Translations under genes and position numbers: made by a program | From: Pseudomonas brassicacearum | GTDB lineage: Bacteria; Pseudomonadota; Gammaproteobacteria; Pseudomonadales; Pseudomonadaceae | DNA length: 64,000 nucleotides | Direction: 5' to 3' | NCBI RefSeq assembly: GCF_009601685.2 | Contig: NZ_CP045701.2 | Coordinates: 1,984,001 to 2,048,000, forward strand | The notes under the pieces: model-generated | Told to the model about the DNA's origin: nothing | The model's input: the letters and a program-made list of their open reading frames with translations, nothing else | The model's database searches: none | Part shown: positions 29,250 to 38,748 of the stretch, piece after piece | How positions within the stretch are numbered: position 1 is the stretch's first letter | How the letters are laid out: the number at the start of each line of letters is the position of its first letter

Positions 29250-31625
29250 TTGGTAGAGTACGTAGTTTCCCTCGATAAGCTCGGCGTCCATGATGTGGAG
29301 CATGTGGGGGGCAAGAACGCATCCCTGGGCGAGATGATCAGCAACCTCGCCGGTGCCGGCGTATCGGTGCCAGGTGGCTTCGCCACGACCGCCCAGGCTT
29401 ATCGTGATTTCCTGGAACTGAGTGGCCTGAACAAGCAGATCCACGATGCGCTCGATGCCCTGGACGTCGATGACGTCAATGCCCTGGCCAAGACCGGTGC
29501 CCAGATCCGCCAATGGATCATGGAAGCCGAGTTCCCCGAGAAACTGAACGCCGAGATCCGCACCGCTTTCGCCAAGCTGTCCGAAGGCAATCCCGACATC
29601 GCCGTCGCCGTGCGCTCCTCGGCCACTGCCGAAGACCTGCCGGATGCCTCCTTCGCCGGCCAGCAGGAAACCTTCCTGAACATCCGTGGCGTGGAAAACG
29701 TCATCCGTGCCGCCAAGGAAGTCTTCGCCTCCCTTTTCAACGACCGTGCCATTTCCTACCGTGTGCACCAGGGCTTCGACCACAAGCTGGTTGCCCTGTC
29801 CGCCGGTGTGCAGCGCATGGTCCGCTCCGAAACCGGCACCGCCGGCGTGATGTTTACCCTCGACACCGAGTCGGGCTTCCGTGACGTGGTGTTCATCACC
29901 GGCGCCTACGGCCTGGGTGAAACCGTCGTGCAGGGTGCCGTGAACCCGGACGAGTTCTATGTCCACAAAGGCACGCTGCAAGCCGGTCGTCCGGCCATCC
30001 TGCGCCGCAACCTGGGCAGCAAGGCCATCAAGATGGTCTACGGCGACGAAGCCAAGGCCGGTCGTTCGGTGAAGACCGTCGACGTCGACAAGGCCGAGCG
30101 CGCGCGTTTCTGCCTGACTGACGCTGAAGTCAGCGAACTGGCCAAGCAGGCGATGATCATCGAGCAGCACTACAAGTGCCCGATGGACATCGAGTGGGCC
30201 AAGGACGGTGACGACGGCAAGCTGTACATCGTGCAGGCCCGTCCGGAAACCGTGAAGAGCCGTACCCAGGCCAACGTCATGGAGCGCTACCTGCTCAAGG
30301 AAACCGGCACCGTGCTGGTGGAAGGTCGTGCCATCGGCCAGCGCATCGGCGCCGGCAAGGTGCGGATCATCAAGGACGTTTCGGAGATGGACAAGGTCCA
30401 GGCCGGCGACGTACTGGTCTCCGACATGACCGACCCGGACTGGGAACCGGTGATGAAGCGCGCCAGCGCCATCGTCACCAACCGCGGCGGGCGTACCTGC
30501 CACGCGGCGATCATCGCCCGTGAACTGGGGATCCCGGCAGTGGTCGGTTGCGGCAACGCCACCGAGCTGCTCAAGGACGGCCAGGGTGTGACCGTGTCCT
30601 GCGCCGAAGGCGATACCGGCTACATCTTCGAAGGCGAACTGGGCTTCGATATCAAGAAGAACTCCGTGGACGCCATGCCGGACCTGCCGTTCAAGATCAT
30701 GATGAACGTCGGCAACCCGGACCGCGCCTTCGACTTCGCGCAACTGCCGAACGCCGGCGTGGGCCTGGCCCGCCTGGAGTTCATCATCAACCGCATGATC
30801 GGCGTGCACCCCAAGGCGCTGCTGAACTACGACGGCCTGCCGCAGGAAATCAAGGACAGCGTCGACAAGCGCATTGCCGGTTACAACGACCCGGTCGGTT
30901 TCTACGTCGAGAAGCTGGTGGAAGGCATCAGCACCCTGGCGGCGGCGTTCTGGCCGAAAAAGGTCATCGTGCGCCTGTCGGACTTCAAGTCCAACGAATA
31001 CGCCAACCTGATCGGCGGCAAGCTCTACGAGCCGGAAGAAGAAAACCCGATGCTGGGCTTCCGCGGCGCTTCGCGCTACATCAGCGAGTCGTTCCGCGAC
31101 TGCTTCGAACTCGAGTGCCGCGCCCTCAAGCGCGTGCGCAATGAGATGGGCCTGACCAACGTCGAAATCATGGTGCCGTTCGTCCGGACCCTGGGCGAAG
31201 CGAGCCAGGTCGTCGACCTGCTGGCGGAAAACGGCCTGGCTCGTGGCGACAATGGCCTGCGCGTGATCATGATGTGCGAGCTGCCGTCCAACGCGATCCT
31301 GGCTGAAGAATTCCTCGAGTTCTTCGACGGTTTCTCCATCGGCTCCAACGACCTGACCCAACTGACCCTGGGCCTGGATCGCGACTCCGGGATCATCGCG
31401 CACCTGTTCGACGAGCGGAACCCGGCGGTCAAGAAGCTGCTGGCCAATGCCATTGCCGCCTGCAACAAGGCAGGCAAGTACATCGGCATCTGCGGCCAGG
31501 GCCCTTCGGACCACCCGGACCTGGCCAAATGGCTGATGGAGCAGGGCATCGAAAGCGTTTCGTTGAATCCGGACTCCGTGCTGGAAACCTGGTTCTTCCT
31601 GGCTGAGGGTCAGGCAGCGGTCTGA
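29250..31625 (+). CDS. ppsA: Phosphoenolpyruvate synthase
   Basis: This 791-residue enzyme makes PEP from pyruvate and ATP during growth on gluconeogenic carbon sources. It has the N-terminal ATP-binding domain ([37 protein letters not shown]), the phospho-histidine domain with the catalytic His in [24 protein letters not shown], and the C-terminal PEP/pyruvate domain ([38 protein letters not shown]). TTG at 29250 is the start: GGAGAG lies just before it and the protein then begins with [11 protein letters not shown] and has the usual length. The open frame extends to 29106 but lacks any start signal. Confidence 0.95.
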   Translation: MVEYVVSLDKLGVHDVEHVGGKNASLGEMISNLAGAGVSVPGGFATTAQAYRDFLELSGLNKQIHDALDALDVDDVNALAKTGAQIRQWIMEAEFPEKLNAEIRTAFAKLSEGNPDIAVAVRSSATAEDLPDASFAGQQETFLNIRGVENVIRAAKEVFASLFNDRAISYRVHQGFDHKLVALSAGVQRMVRSETGTAGVMFTLDTESGFRDVVFITGAYGLGETVVQGAVNPDEFYVHKGTLQAGRPAILRRNLGSKAIKMVYGDEAKAGRSVKTVDVDKAERARFCLTDAEVSELAKQAMIIEQHYKCPMDIEWAKDGDDGKLYIVQARPETVKSRTQANVMERYLLKETGTVLVEGRAIGQRIGAGKVRIIKDVSEMDKVQAGDVLVSDMTDPDWEPVMKRASAIVTNRGGRTCHAAIIARELGIPAVVGCGNATELLKDGQGVTVSCAEGDTGYIFEGELGFDIKKNSVDAMPDLPFKIMMNVGNPDRAFDFAQLPNAGVGLARLEFIINRMIGVHPKALLNYDGLPQEIKDSVDKRIAGYNDPVGFYVEKLVEGISTLAAAFWPKKVIVRLSDFKSNEYANLIGGKLYEPEEENPMLGFRGASRYISESFRDCFELECRALKRVRNEMGLTNVEIMVPFVRTLGEASQVVDLLAENGLARGDNGLRVIMMCELPSNAILAEEFLEFFDGFSIGSNDLTQLTLGLDRDSGIIAHLFDERNPAVKKLLANAIAACNKAGKYIGICGQGPSDHPDLAKWLMEQGIESVSLNPDSVLETWFFLAEGQAAV

Positions 31626-31673
31626 TCGAGTGAAGGGCCTGATCGACTAAAGCCCGTCAGTTAAATCGCAGAA

Positions 31674-31766
31674 CCTGTGGGAGCGGGCTTGCTCGCGAAA
31701 ACGGAGTGTCAGACAACATCAATGTTGACTGTTCTACCGTCTTCGCGAGCAAGCCCGCTCCCACAT
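31674..31766. repeat. REP doublet between ppsA and the hydrolase gene
   Basis: Inverted arms with the core GGAGCGGGCTTGCTCGCGAA occupy the gap after ppsA. It may separate the ppsA transcript from the downstream genes. Confidence 0.85.
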
Positions 31767-31793
31767 CCGCCCTTTTTTTTGTGCAAGAGCATT

Positions 31794-32783
31794 ATGCAAA
31801 GCAGCAGCAACCTCTTTCCTGTCGCCCTGATCAGCGCCGAGCTGCGCGGTGATCTGAGCGAAGACGTCTATCGTTTGAAACCCGGCAACAGCCCGGACTA
31901 CAGCGTTGAGCTGGCCGTCACCCGCCTGGGCATGGCCGACGCCTGCGAAACCCGCGGGGTCCCGGTGATCTTGTTGCACGGCAGCTTTTCCAACCGGCGC
32001 TTCTGGTATTCACCCAAGGGCATGGGCCTGGGCGCGTACCTGGCACGCCTGGGGTTCGATGTCTGGATCCCCGAGATGCGCGGCCATGGGTTGTCCCAGC
32101 GCAACCAGGCCTATCGCAACAATCGCGTGGCTGACTACGCCCGCTACGACTTGCCGGCCATTGGCGCCTTCGTGCGTGAGCAGAGCGGGCAAGTGCCCCA
32201 CTGGATCGGTCATTCCCTGGGTGGCATTACCCTGGCGGCCGCCTTGGGCGGCCACTACCTGGGCGAACCTGCGGTGGCGTCGGCGGCGTTTTTTGGTACC
32301 CAGGTCAGCCGCACCTACTGGCCGCTGAAGATTCCACCAGTGGAGTGGAGCGGCCGGTTCATCCTCAAGCGTTTTGCCCAATTGTCCGGCTCAAGGCTCA
32401 AGCGTGGCCCCGAGGACGAGCCCATCGGCCTGGCCTTGGAAAGCATGCGCTGGTACGGTCTGTTCGGGCGTTTCGGCGATGCCGAGAAGAACTGGTGGGC
32501 CGGGTTGGCCGATGTCCAGTTGCCGGTGTTGGCGGTGAGTGCCGCCGGCGATCACCAGGACCCGACCTGGGCATGTCGCAAACTCTTCGAACAGATCGGC
32601 TCCGAGCACAAGCAGTTTGTCTGCCTGGGCCGGGGACAGGGTTTCACCAATGACTTCGGTCACGTCGAGATGCTGGTCAGCAAGGCTGCGCATCTTGAGG
32701 TCTGGCCGCTGGTGGCACGTTGGCTCAAGGATCAACAGGCACCCTTGCTGGCCGAACGGTCCCCGTTGGCCGAGGCGGTTTGA
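31794..32783 (+). CDS. Alpha/beta-fold hydrolase
   Basis: This 329-residue protein has the alpha/beta hydrolase core VILLHGSFSNRRFW, WIPEMRGHGLSQRN, nucleophile elbow WIGHSLGGIT and a late histidine in FGHVEM. It lacks an obvious signal peptide. A gene of this type is found at the same place (between ppsA and rraA) in other Pseudomonas; the substrate is unknown. ATG at 31794 is chosen because the longer frame would run through the REP doublet. Confidence 0.82.
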   Translation: MQSSSNLFPVALISAELRGDLSEDVYRLKPGNSPDYSVELAVTRLGMADACETRGVPVILLHGSFSNRRFWYSPKGMGLGAYLARLGFDVWIPEMRGHGLSQRNQAYRNNRVADYARYDLPAIGAFVREQSGQVPHWIGHSLGGITLAAALGGHYLGEPAVASAAFFGTQVSRTYWPLKIPPVEWSGRFILKRFAQLSGSRLKRGPEDEPIGLALESMRWYGLFGRFGDAEKNWWAGLADVQLPVLAVSAAGDHQDPTWACRKLFEQIGSEHKQFVCLGRGQGFTNDFGHVEMLVSKAAHLEVWPLVARWLKDQQAPLLAERSPLAEAV

Positions 32784-32909
32784 AGCGAAGGCTCTGACAA
32801 GGGCATTTCGCTCAGGTCTGCTTGCGGCTAAGATATGACGCTTCAAGCGGTTCCAGTCACAAACGGTTGCTCATTCAGTCTGACGTTCCAGCCTTTCAGG
32901 AGTTGTTCG

Positions 32910-33401
32910 ATGAACCATTACCTCACGCCCGACCTGTGCGACGCCTACCCGGAACTGGTACAGGTGTTGGAGCCGATGTTCAGCAATTTCGGCGGTCGCG
33001 ATTCCTTCGGCGGCGAAATCGTGACCATCAAGTGCTTCGAGGACAATTCGCGGGTCAAGGAGCAGGTTGAACTCAAGGGCAACGGCAAGGTGCTGGTCGT
33101 CGACGGTGGCGGCTCCCTGCGTCGGGCATTGCTGGGCGACATGCTGGCGGAAAAAGCCGCGAAAAACGGCTGGGAAGGGCTGGTGGTCTACGGTTGCATC
33201 CGCGACGTCGACATCATTGCCCAGACCGACCTCGGGGTTCAGGCCCTGGCCAGTCACCCGATGAAGACCGACCGGCGCGGCGTCGGCGAACTCAATGTGC
33301 CGGTGACCTTTGCCGGTGTGACGTTTCGCCCGGGCGAGTATGTCTATGCCGACAACAACGGTGTGATCGTCTCGCCAAGCCCGCTGAAAATGCCTGAATA
33401 A
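32910..33401 (+). CDS. rraA: Regulator of ribonuclease activity A
   Basis: This 163-residue protein inhibits RNase E by binding its C-terminal scaffold and the helicases there. The RraA fold is seen in [72 protein letters not shown] and [16 protein letters not shown]. The ribosome site AGGAGT lies before ATG at 32910. The family overlaps with aldolases, but the length and sequence point to RraA. Confidence 0.93.
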   Translation: MNHYLTPDLCDAYPELVQVLEPMFSNFGGRDSFGGEIVTIKCFEDNSRVKEQVELKGNGKVLVVDGGGSLRRALLGDMLAEKAAKNGWEGLVVYGCIRDVDIIAQTDLGVQALASHPMKTDRRGVGELNVPVTFAGVTFRPGEYVYADNNGVIVSPSPLKMPE

Positions 33402-33426
33402 AGCAGCACGGCCATAAGGGATGAGG

Positions 33427-34422
33427 ATGTTCGAGGAAGAAAACGCGCAATGGGGGCTGGTGCATGCCCTGGTGCTGGACGGTAAAGGCGGCGCGCGTTC
33501 CATAGCCCGGACCGAACTCGACGATTTGCAGTTGCAGGCCCATGAAAGCCTGTGGCTGCACTGGGATCGCAGTCATCCGCAGACTCACACCTGGCTGCGC
33601 AAATCCAGTGGCCTGAGCGAATTCAACTGCGACCTGCTGCTTGAAGAGAACACCCGGCCGCGGCTGTTGCCGTTGCCCAATGCCGAGCTGCTGCTGTTCC
33701 TGCGGGGGATCAATCTCAACCCGGGGGCCGAGCCTGAAGACATGGTCTCGGTACGGATCTTTGCGTCCGCCCAGCGTGTCATTTCCCTGCGCCTGCGTCC
33801 GTTGCGCGCCACCGATGAGCTGTTGGCGCAACTGGCCGAGGGCAAAGGCCCGAAAACGGCGTCCGAACTGATCCTCTACATGGCGCAATACCTCACCAAC
33901 AAGGTGCAGGACCTGGTCACCTGCCTGTGCGAAATCGTCGATGACGAGGAAGAAAAACTCGATACCGACGAACGGTATACTCCCGAGCACGACGCTATTT
34001 TGCACATCCGCCGACGGGCCGCCGGCCTCAAGCGATTCCTGGCGCCACAGCGGGACATCTTCGGCCAAATGACGCGGCTCAAGTTGCCGTGGTTTTGCGA
34101 CGATGACGGCGACTACTGGAACGAATTGAACAACAGCCTGACCCGTTACCTGGAGGAGCTGGAATTGACTCGGGAGCGCGTGGGGCTTGTGCTGGAGGCC
34201 GAAGACCGACGCCTTTCGGTGCGCATGAACCGTACCATGTACCGCTTCGGCATCGTCACCGGGATTTTCCTGCCCATGAGCTTTCTCACCGGCCTTCTGG
34301 GTATCAATGTCGGCGGCATTCCATTTTCCGCAAGCCCCTACGGTTTCATGGTCGCCTGCCTGCTGATGATTTGCGTGGCGCTGGGGCAGTGGTGGTTGTT
34401 CCGTCGTTTGCGCTGGGTGTGA
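33427..34422 (+). CDS. cmaX: CorA/ZntB-family metal transporter (CmaX)
   Basis: This 331-residue inner-membrane protein has a large cytoplasmic N-terminal domain and two C-terminal membrane helices. The signature GIN of the CorA family occurs in FLPMSFLTGLLGINVGG, followed by FMVACLLMICVALGQWWLF. The family includes Mg/Co channels and ZntB zinc transporters; the ion cannot be told by eye. ATG at 33427 has AAGGG six bases upstream; ATG at 33421 is too close to it. The cmaX-crfX-cmpX-sigX-oprF order matches P. aeruginosa, where these genes are tied to the envelope-stress sigma factor SigX. Confidence 0.85.
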   Translation: MFEEENAQWGLVHALVLDGKGGARSIARTELDDLQLQAHESLWLHWDRSHPQTHTWLRKSSGLSEFNCDLLLEENTRPRLLPLPNAELLLFLRGINLNPGAEPEDMVSVRIFASAQRVISLRLRPLRATDELLAQLAEGKGPKTASELILYMAQYLTNKVQDLVTCLCEIVDDEEEKLDTDERYTPEHDAILHIRRRAAGLKRFLAPQRDIFGQMTRLKLPWFCDDDGDYWNELNNSLTRYLEELELTRERVGLVLEAEDRRLSVRMNRTMYRFGIVTGIFLPMSFLTGLLGINVGGIPFSASPYGFMVACLLMICVALGQWWLFRRLRWV

Positions 34423-34485
34423 TGGGGTTTCATGTGACCCGACGAAATTTGATCGCGTCTTCCACAGACATCACGAGAGGTGCGT

Positions 34486-34731
34486 ATGCACGATCCGTTT
34501 GAACAGTCTTTGCGCGACATGCTCAAGGCTTCGCCGTCCAGCCGGGACGACGATGCATGCCTGGGACGTGTACTGAAAACCGCCAACCGCCAGGTCGGCG
34601 CAGGCGATCTGTTCAGCCTGCTGGGCCGCTGGTTGCCCGCGCTGATGATCGCCCTGAATAACGGATCGGCCCATGTCTCGCCGGTTTCCCGCCGTAAACC
34701 TGTTACTCGCACCGCTGATAAGGCTGATTGA
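34486..34731 (+). CDS. crfX: Small protein CrfX
   Basis: This 81-residue protein begins MHDPFEQSLRDMLKASPSSRDDDACLGRVLKTANRQ and has one hydrophobic stretch near the middle (GDLFSLLGRWLPALMIALNN). I recognise it by position and N-terminus as the crfX gene between cmaX and cmpX; its function is not established. ATG at 34486 has GAGAGG five bases upstream. The stop codon lies two bases before the cmpX start, so both are probably translated together. Confidence 0.78.
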   Translation: MHDPFEQSLRDMLKASPSSRDDDACLGRVLKTANRQVGAGDLFSLLGRWLPALMIALNNGSAHVSPVSRRKPVTRTADKAD

Positions 34732-34733
34732 AT

Positions 34734-35558
34734 ATGGAACTTGATCTCTGGACCCAGAGCCTCGTCACGGCAATGACTGCGTTGTGGACCAAAATAGCTA
34801 ACTTCATCCCGAACCTCTTCGGCGCGCTGGTAGTGCTGTTGCTGGGCTTTGTCGTGGCCAAGCTGCTGGACACGCTGCTGTCCAAGTTGCTAGCCAAGCT
34901 GGGCCTGGATCGCCTGATGGGCGGCACCGGCTTGACCAAGTTGCTGTCCCGAGGCGGCATCCAAGTGCCGATCTCGACCTTGGTCGGCAAGATCGTGTAT
35001 TGGTTCGTACTGCTGATTTTCCTGGTTTCGGCAGCAGAATCCCTTGGCCTTGAGCGGGTTTCGGCTACGCTCGATATGCTTGCTCTGTATTTGCCGAAGG
35101 TTTTTGGTGCCGCGCTGGTGCTGCTGGTCGGCGTACTGCTGGCGCAACTGGCTAACGGGCTGGTGCGCGGCGCGGCCGAGGGCGTTGGGCTGGAATACGC
35201 CGCTGGCGTGGGGCGAATTGCCCAGGGCCTGGTGATCATCATCAGTATTTCGGTGGCGATCAGCCAGTTGGAGGTCAAGACTGACCTGCTCAACCACGTG
35301 ATCGTGATCGTTTTGATTACCGTTGGTCTGGCGGTTGCGCTGGCAATGGGGTTGGGAAGTCGGGAAATCGCCGGCCAGATCCTGGCGGGAATCTATGTGC
35401 GTGAATTGTATGAGGTTGGGCAACAAGTGCGTGTTGGCGAGGTCGAAGGCCAGATCGAAGAGATTGGCACGGTAAAGACCACATTGCTGACCGAGGAGGG
35501 CGAGTTGGTGTCGCTTTCCAATCGGATCCTGCTGGAACAGCATGTGAGTAGCCGCTAA
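34734..35558 (+). CDS. cmpX: Membrane protein CmpX (conserved TM helix/MscS-like)
   Basis: This 274-residue inner-membrane protein has about five hydrophobic segments: FGALVVLLLGFVVAKLL, IVYWFVLLIFLVSAAESL, KVFGAALVLLVGVLLAQLANG, IAQGLVIIISISVAI and VIVIVLITVGLAVALAMGLG. A cytoplasmic tail follows (VRVGEVEGQIEEIGTVKTTLLTEEG) that resembles the beta domain of small mechanosensitive channels. In P. aeruginosa CmpX affects membrane state, c-di-GMP signals and SigX activity. It lies directly upstream of sigX. Confidence 0.85.
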   Translation: MELDLWTQSLVTAMTALWTKIANFIPNLFGALVVLLLGFVVAKLLDTLLSKLLAKLGLDRLMGGTGLTKLLSRGGIQVPISTLVGKIVYWFVLLIFLVSAAESLGLERVSATLDMLALYLPKVFGAALVLLVGVLLAQLANGLVRGAAEGVGLEYAAGVGRIAQGLVIIISISVAISQLEVKTDLLNHVIVIVLITVGLAVALAMGLGSREIAGQILAGIYVRELYEVGQQVRVGEVEGQIEEIGTVKTTLLTEEGELVSLSNRILLEQHVSSR

Positions 35559-35649
35559 CCCGGCAAACCCTGCTAATGTATGCCGCCGCAAAATGCCCGA
35601 TACTGCAGGCTGCGGCGCACATTGACCTAGACTGTCGGCCCGACTTGTT

Positions 35650-36240
35650 TTGAACAAACCCCAATCGCTATCCACGCGCTACGACCCCCGTGATCTCTCT
35701 GATGAGGAGTTGGTCGCGCGCGCGCATACGGAGCTGTTTCACGTAACGCGTGCCTATGAAGAGTTGATGCGTCGTTACCAGAGAACTTTATTTAACGTTT
35801 GTGCGCGTTATCTGGGGAACGATCGTGATGCTGACGATGTCTGTCAGGAGGTGATGTTGAAGGTGCTGTATGGCCTGAAGAACTTCGAGGGGAAATCGAA
35901 GTTTAAAACATGGCTTTATAGCATCACGTACAACGAATGCATCACGCAGTATCGCAAGGAACGACGAAAGCGTCGCTTGATGGACGCGTTGAGCCTGGAC
36001 CCTCTGGAAGAAGCGTCTGAAGAAAAGGCGCCCAAGCCCGAGGAGAAGGGTGGACTTGATCGCTGGCTGGTTCATGTGAACCCGATCGATCGGGAAATTC
36101 TGGTGCTACGATTTGTCGCAGAGCTGGAATTCCAAGAGATCGCAGACATAATGCATATGGGTTTGAGCGCGACAAAGATGCGTTACAAGCGTGCTCTTGA
36201 CAAATTACGTGAGAAATTTGCAGGTATTGCTGAAACTTAG
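35650..36240 (+). CDS. sigX: ECF sigma factor SigX
   Basis: This 196-residue sigma factor has region 2 in YEELMRRYQRTLFNVCARYLGNDRDADDVCQEVMLKVLYGL and region 4 in NPIDREILVLRFVAELEFQEIADIMHMGLSATKMRYKRALDKLREKF. It begins at a TTG codon (35650), giving MNKPQSLSTRYDPRDLSDEELVARAHTE-like sequence that agrees with known SigX; no ATG start upstream fits. No anti-sigma factor gene follows. It controls oprF, fatty acid and envelope genes in other Pseudomonas. Confidence 0.95.
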   Translation: MNKPQSLSTRYDPRDLSDEELVARAHTELFHVTRAYEELMRRYQRTLFNVCARYLGNDRDADDVCQEVMLKVLYGLKNFEGKSKFKTWLYSITYNECITQYRKERRKRRLMDALSLDPLEEASEEKAPKPEEKGGLDRWLVHVNPIDREILVLRFVAELEFQEIADIMHMGLSATKMRYKRALDKLREKFAGIAET

Positions 36241-36266
36241 TTTGGCGCAAATATCTCTTACGTGTA

Positions 36267-36288
36267 GGCAAGTTCTGATAGACTTGCC
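36267..36288 (+). terminator. Stem-loop between sigX and oprF
   Basis: GGCAAGT and ACTTGCC are separated by eight bases, 26 bases after the sigX stop. No T-run follows, so it may slow rather than end transcription, or shape the oprF leader. Confidence 0.4.
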
Positions 36289-36347
36289 GCCGAGTTGTCC
36301 CCCGGTTTGCGGGACTGCTTCACAATCACCAGATGGGGATTTAACGG

Positions 36348-37382
36348 ATGAAACTGAAAAACACCTTGGGCTTTGCCATTGGTTCTTTGATTGCTGCCAC
36401 TTCGTTCGGCGCTCTGGCACAAGGCCAAGGCGCAGTTGAAATCGAAGGCTTTGCCAAGAAAGAAATGTTCGACAGCGCTCGTGATTTCAAGAACAACGGC
36501 AACCTGTTCGGCGGTTCGGTCGGTTACTTCCTGACCGACGACGTTGAACTGCGTCTGGCCTACGACGAAGTCCACAACGCACGTACCGATGATGGCACCA
36601 ACGTCAAGGGCGCCAACACCGCTCTGGACGCTCTGTACCACTTCAACAACCCAGGCGACATGCTGCGTCCTTACGTCTCTGCCGGTTTCTCGGACCAGAG
36701 CATCGACCAGAATGGCAGCAACGGTCGTAACCGTTCTACCTTTGCCAACGTTGGTGGCGGCGCCAAGCTGTATTTCACTGACAACTTCTATGCCCGTGCC
36801 GGCGTTGAAGCTCAGTACAACATCGACCAGGGCGACACCGAGTGGGCGCCTAGCGTCGGTATCGGTGTGAACTTCGGTGGCGGCTCCAAGCCTGCTGCTG
36901 CTCCAGTTCCAGCTCCAGCTGAAGTCTGCTCCGACAGCGACAACGATGGCGTGTGCGACAACGTCGACAAGTGCCCTGACACCCCAGCCAACGTAACCGT
37001 TGACGCTGATGGCTGCCCAGCTGTTGCTGAAGTCGTACGTGTTGAGCTGGACGTGAAGTTCGACTTCGACAAGTCGGTCGTTAAAGAAAACAGCTACGGC
37101 GACATCAAGAACCTGGCTGACTTCATGAAGCAGTACCCATCCACCAGCACCACTGTTGAAGGTCACACTGACTCCGTCGGTCCTGACGCTTACAACCAGA
37201 AGCTGTCTGAGCGTCGTGCAAACGCCGTTAAGCAAGTTCTGACCAACCAGTACGGTGTTGAATCGTCCCGCGTTCAGTCTGTTGGCTACGGCGAATCCCG
37301 CCCAGTTGCTGACAACGCCACTGAAGCTGGTCGTGCAGTTAACCGTCGCGTAGAAGCGCAGGTTGAAGCCCAAGCTAAGTAA
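36348..37382 (+). CDS. oprF: Major outer-membrane porin OprF
   Basis: This 344-residue outer-membrane protein links the envelope to peptidoglycan and forms a general pore. It has a signal peptide (KNTLGFAIGSLIAATSFGALAQ), an N-terminal eight-strand beta barrel (to about residue 180), a proline/alanine hinge (KPAAAPVPAPAEV), a thrombospondin type 3-like calcium repeat (SDSDNDGVCDNVDKCPDTP, with cysteines for disulfides) and a C-terminal OmpA domain (VKFDFDKSVV, TVEGHTDSVGPD, LSERRANAVK, VGYGESRPVADN). It uses more A/T-ending codons than its neighbours, as expected for a gene with very high expression. Confidence 0.97.
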   Translation: MKLKNTLGFAIGSLIAATSFGALAQGQGAVEIEGFAKKEMFDSARDFKNNGNLFGGSVGYFLTDDVELRLAYDEVHNARTDDGTNVKGANTALDALYHFNNPGDMLRPYVSAGFSDQSIDQNGSNGRNRSTFANVGGGAKLYFTDNFYARAGVEAQYNIDQGDTEWAPSVGIGVNFGGGSKPAAAPVPAPAEVCSDSDNDGVCDNVDKCPDTPANVTVDADGCPAVAEVVRVELDVKFDFDKSVVKENSYGDIKNLADFMKQYPSTSTTVEGHTDSVGPDAYNQKLSERRANAVKQVLTNQYGVESSRVQSVGYGESRPVADNATEAGRAVNRRVEAQVEAQAK

Positions 37383-37402
37383 TTAGCCCACAGCTTTGGA
37401 AG

Positions 37403-37427
37403 AGCCCGGCCTAGGCCGGGCTTTTCT
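37403..37427 (+). terminator. Intrinsic terminator of oprF
   Basis: A perfect palindrome AGCCCGGCCTAGGCCGGGCT at 37403-37422 is followed by TTTTC. It begins 21 bases after the oprF stop codon. Confidence 0.9.
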
Positions 37428-37482
37428 TTGACTGGGATTTATGAAAGCCAGGGGGGAAATAGTTTTCGGTGGCGGTTTGATT

Positions 37483-37975
37483 GGGTGCATATCCATTGCT
37501 GCGCGATGGCGGTCTGACGGCATGACCGGGTACATATCCATTGCTGCGGTAACGGCTACTTAGGGTTCCGCCCTTACGGCGGCTCACTTTTTTTCAGACG
37601 CCAAAAAAGTAAGCAAAAAAGGCTTGCCCCACCACTCGGTGCCTCGCTTAGGCTCGGCATGCCCTCACTCCGGCATTGCTCCGTGGCCCACTGCGCAATG
37701 CCTGCGTTCGGCCAGCGTGGTTAACGGGGCGCCCCCAGATCAAGATCAAAAGCGAGGCGGCCTAACAGCCGGCCTGGCTCTCCCGGTCGTACACCCATCC
37801 GATCTGTGGGAGCAAAGCTTGCTCGCGAGGCGGCCTAACAGCCGGCCTGGTTCTCCCGGTCGAACTCAGATCCCATTGTGGGAGCGAGCTTGCTCGCGAT
37901 TGCTGTGTGTCAGTCACCATCCAGGCTGCTGATACACCGCAATCGCAAGCAGGCTCGCTCCCACATTGGTAGGGG
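37483..37975. repeat. Repeat-rich intergenic region between oprF and cobA
   Basis: About 600 bases here carry no convincing gene. Two copies of a 21-base sequence (GCATATCCATTGCTGCG or ACATATCCATTGCTGCG cores) start at 37483 and 37528. A 38-base sequence is repeated with one mismatch at 37752-37789 and 37825-37862, each followed by a REP half (GTGGGAGCRARGCTTGCT), giving a 73-base tandem unit. A REP doublet closes the region near 37875-37975. Short open frames across it (such as 37624-37932) follow the repeats and are not credible genes. Confidence 0.75.
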
Positions 37976-37982
37976 ATCTATG

Positions 37983-38738
37983 TCAGAGGGCTGAAACCTG
38001 GCCCCAGGCAGACGGGGTGGCGGCCAGTTCGGCCGCACCGGCCACCGCGCCAATCACCAGGATCGCCGGGCTCTTGAGTTGAAAGGCGCTGGCATCGCCT
38101 TCCATCGAGGCCAAGTCGCTACGGCAGTCACGTTGATGGGGCAGGGACGCGTTTTCGATCATGGCCACGGGCGTATCCGCCGCCAGGCCACCGGCCAGCA
38201 GCTGCTCACGGATCTCGCTCAGTTTCGCCACGCCCATGTACACCACCAGCGTCGTGCCGCTTTGCGCCAAGGCTTGCCAGTTCAGGCTGCTGCCGTCCTG
38301 GGTGTGGGCCGTCACCAGCGTCACGCCCCGGGCGATCCCGCGCAGGGTCAGTGGGATATCGCACTGGGTCGCCCCCGCGAGGCCGGCGGTGATGCCATTG
38401 ACCATCTCCACTTCGACACCCTGCTCGCGCAGCCACTGCGCCTCTTCACCGCCGCGGCCGAAGATGCACGGGTCGCCGCCCTTGAGACGTACGACGCATT
38501 TGCCCTGGCGGGCATAACGCAGCATCAGGCGATGGATAAAGGCCTGGGGTGTGGAGCGGCAGCCGCCGCGCTTGCCCACGGCAATGATGCGCGCATCGGG
38601 GCAATGTTCCAGCACTGCGGCGTTGACCAGATCGTCGATCAACACCACGTCGGCCTCGCCCAGGGCGCGCACGGCTTTGAGGGTCATCAATTCAGGGTCA
38701 CCGGGACCTGCACCCACCAGCCAGACTTTTGCGTTCAT
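37983..38738 (-). CDS. cobA: Uroporphyrinogen-III C-methyltransferase
   Basis: This 251-residue SAM-dependent enzyme adds two methyl groups to uroporphyrinogen III to give precorrin-2, the precursor of siroheme. It has the family patterns VWLVGAGPGDPELMTLKAVRAL, VGKRGG, RLKGGDPCIFGRGGEEA, GITAGLAGATQCDIPLT and TLVVYMGVAKL. It is the last gene of nirB-nirD-nasC-cobA, ten bases after nasC, and serves the siroheme of nitrite reductase NirB. It lacks the N-terminal CysG dehydrogenase/ferrochelatase domain. Confidence 0.93.
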   Translation of the reverse strand: MNAKVWLVGAGPGDPELMTLKAVRALGEADVVLIDDLVNAAVLEHCPDARIIAVGKRGGCRSTPQAFIHRLMLRYARQGKCVVRLKGGDPCIFGRGGEEAQWLREQGVEVEMVNGITAGLAGATQCDIPLTLRGIARGVTLVTAHTQDGSSLNWQALAQSGTTLVVYMGVAKLSEIREQLLAGGLAADTPVAMIENASLPHQRDCRSDLASMEGDASAFQLKSPAILVIGAVAGAAELAATPSAWGQVSAL

Positions 38739-38748
38739 AGTGTTTTCC

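Noticed and set aside
37624..37932. A 102-residue open frame after oprF
   Set aside because: It runs through the 38-base repeats and REP halves, has no ribosome site, and its peptide is just the translated repeat (ERACSRL, WEQSLLARR-type sequence).
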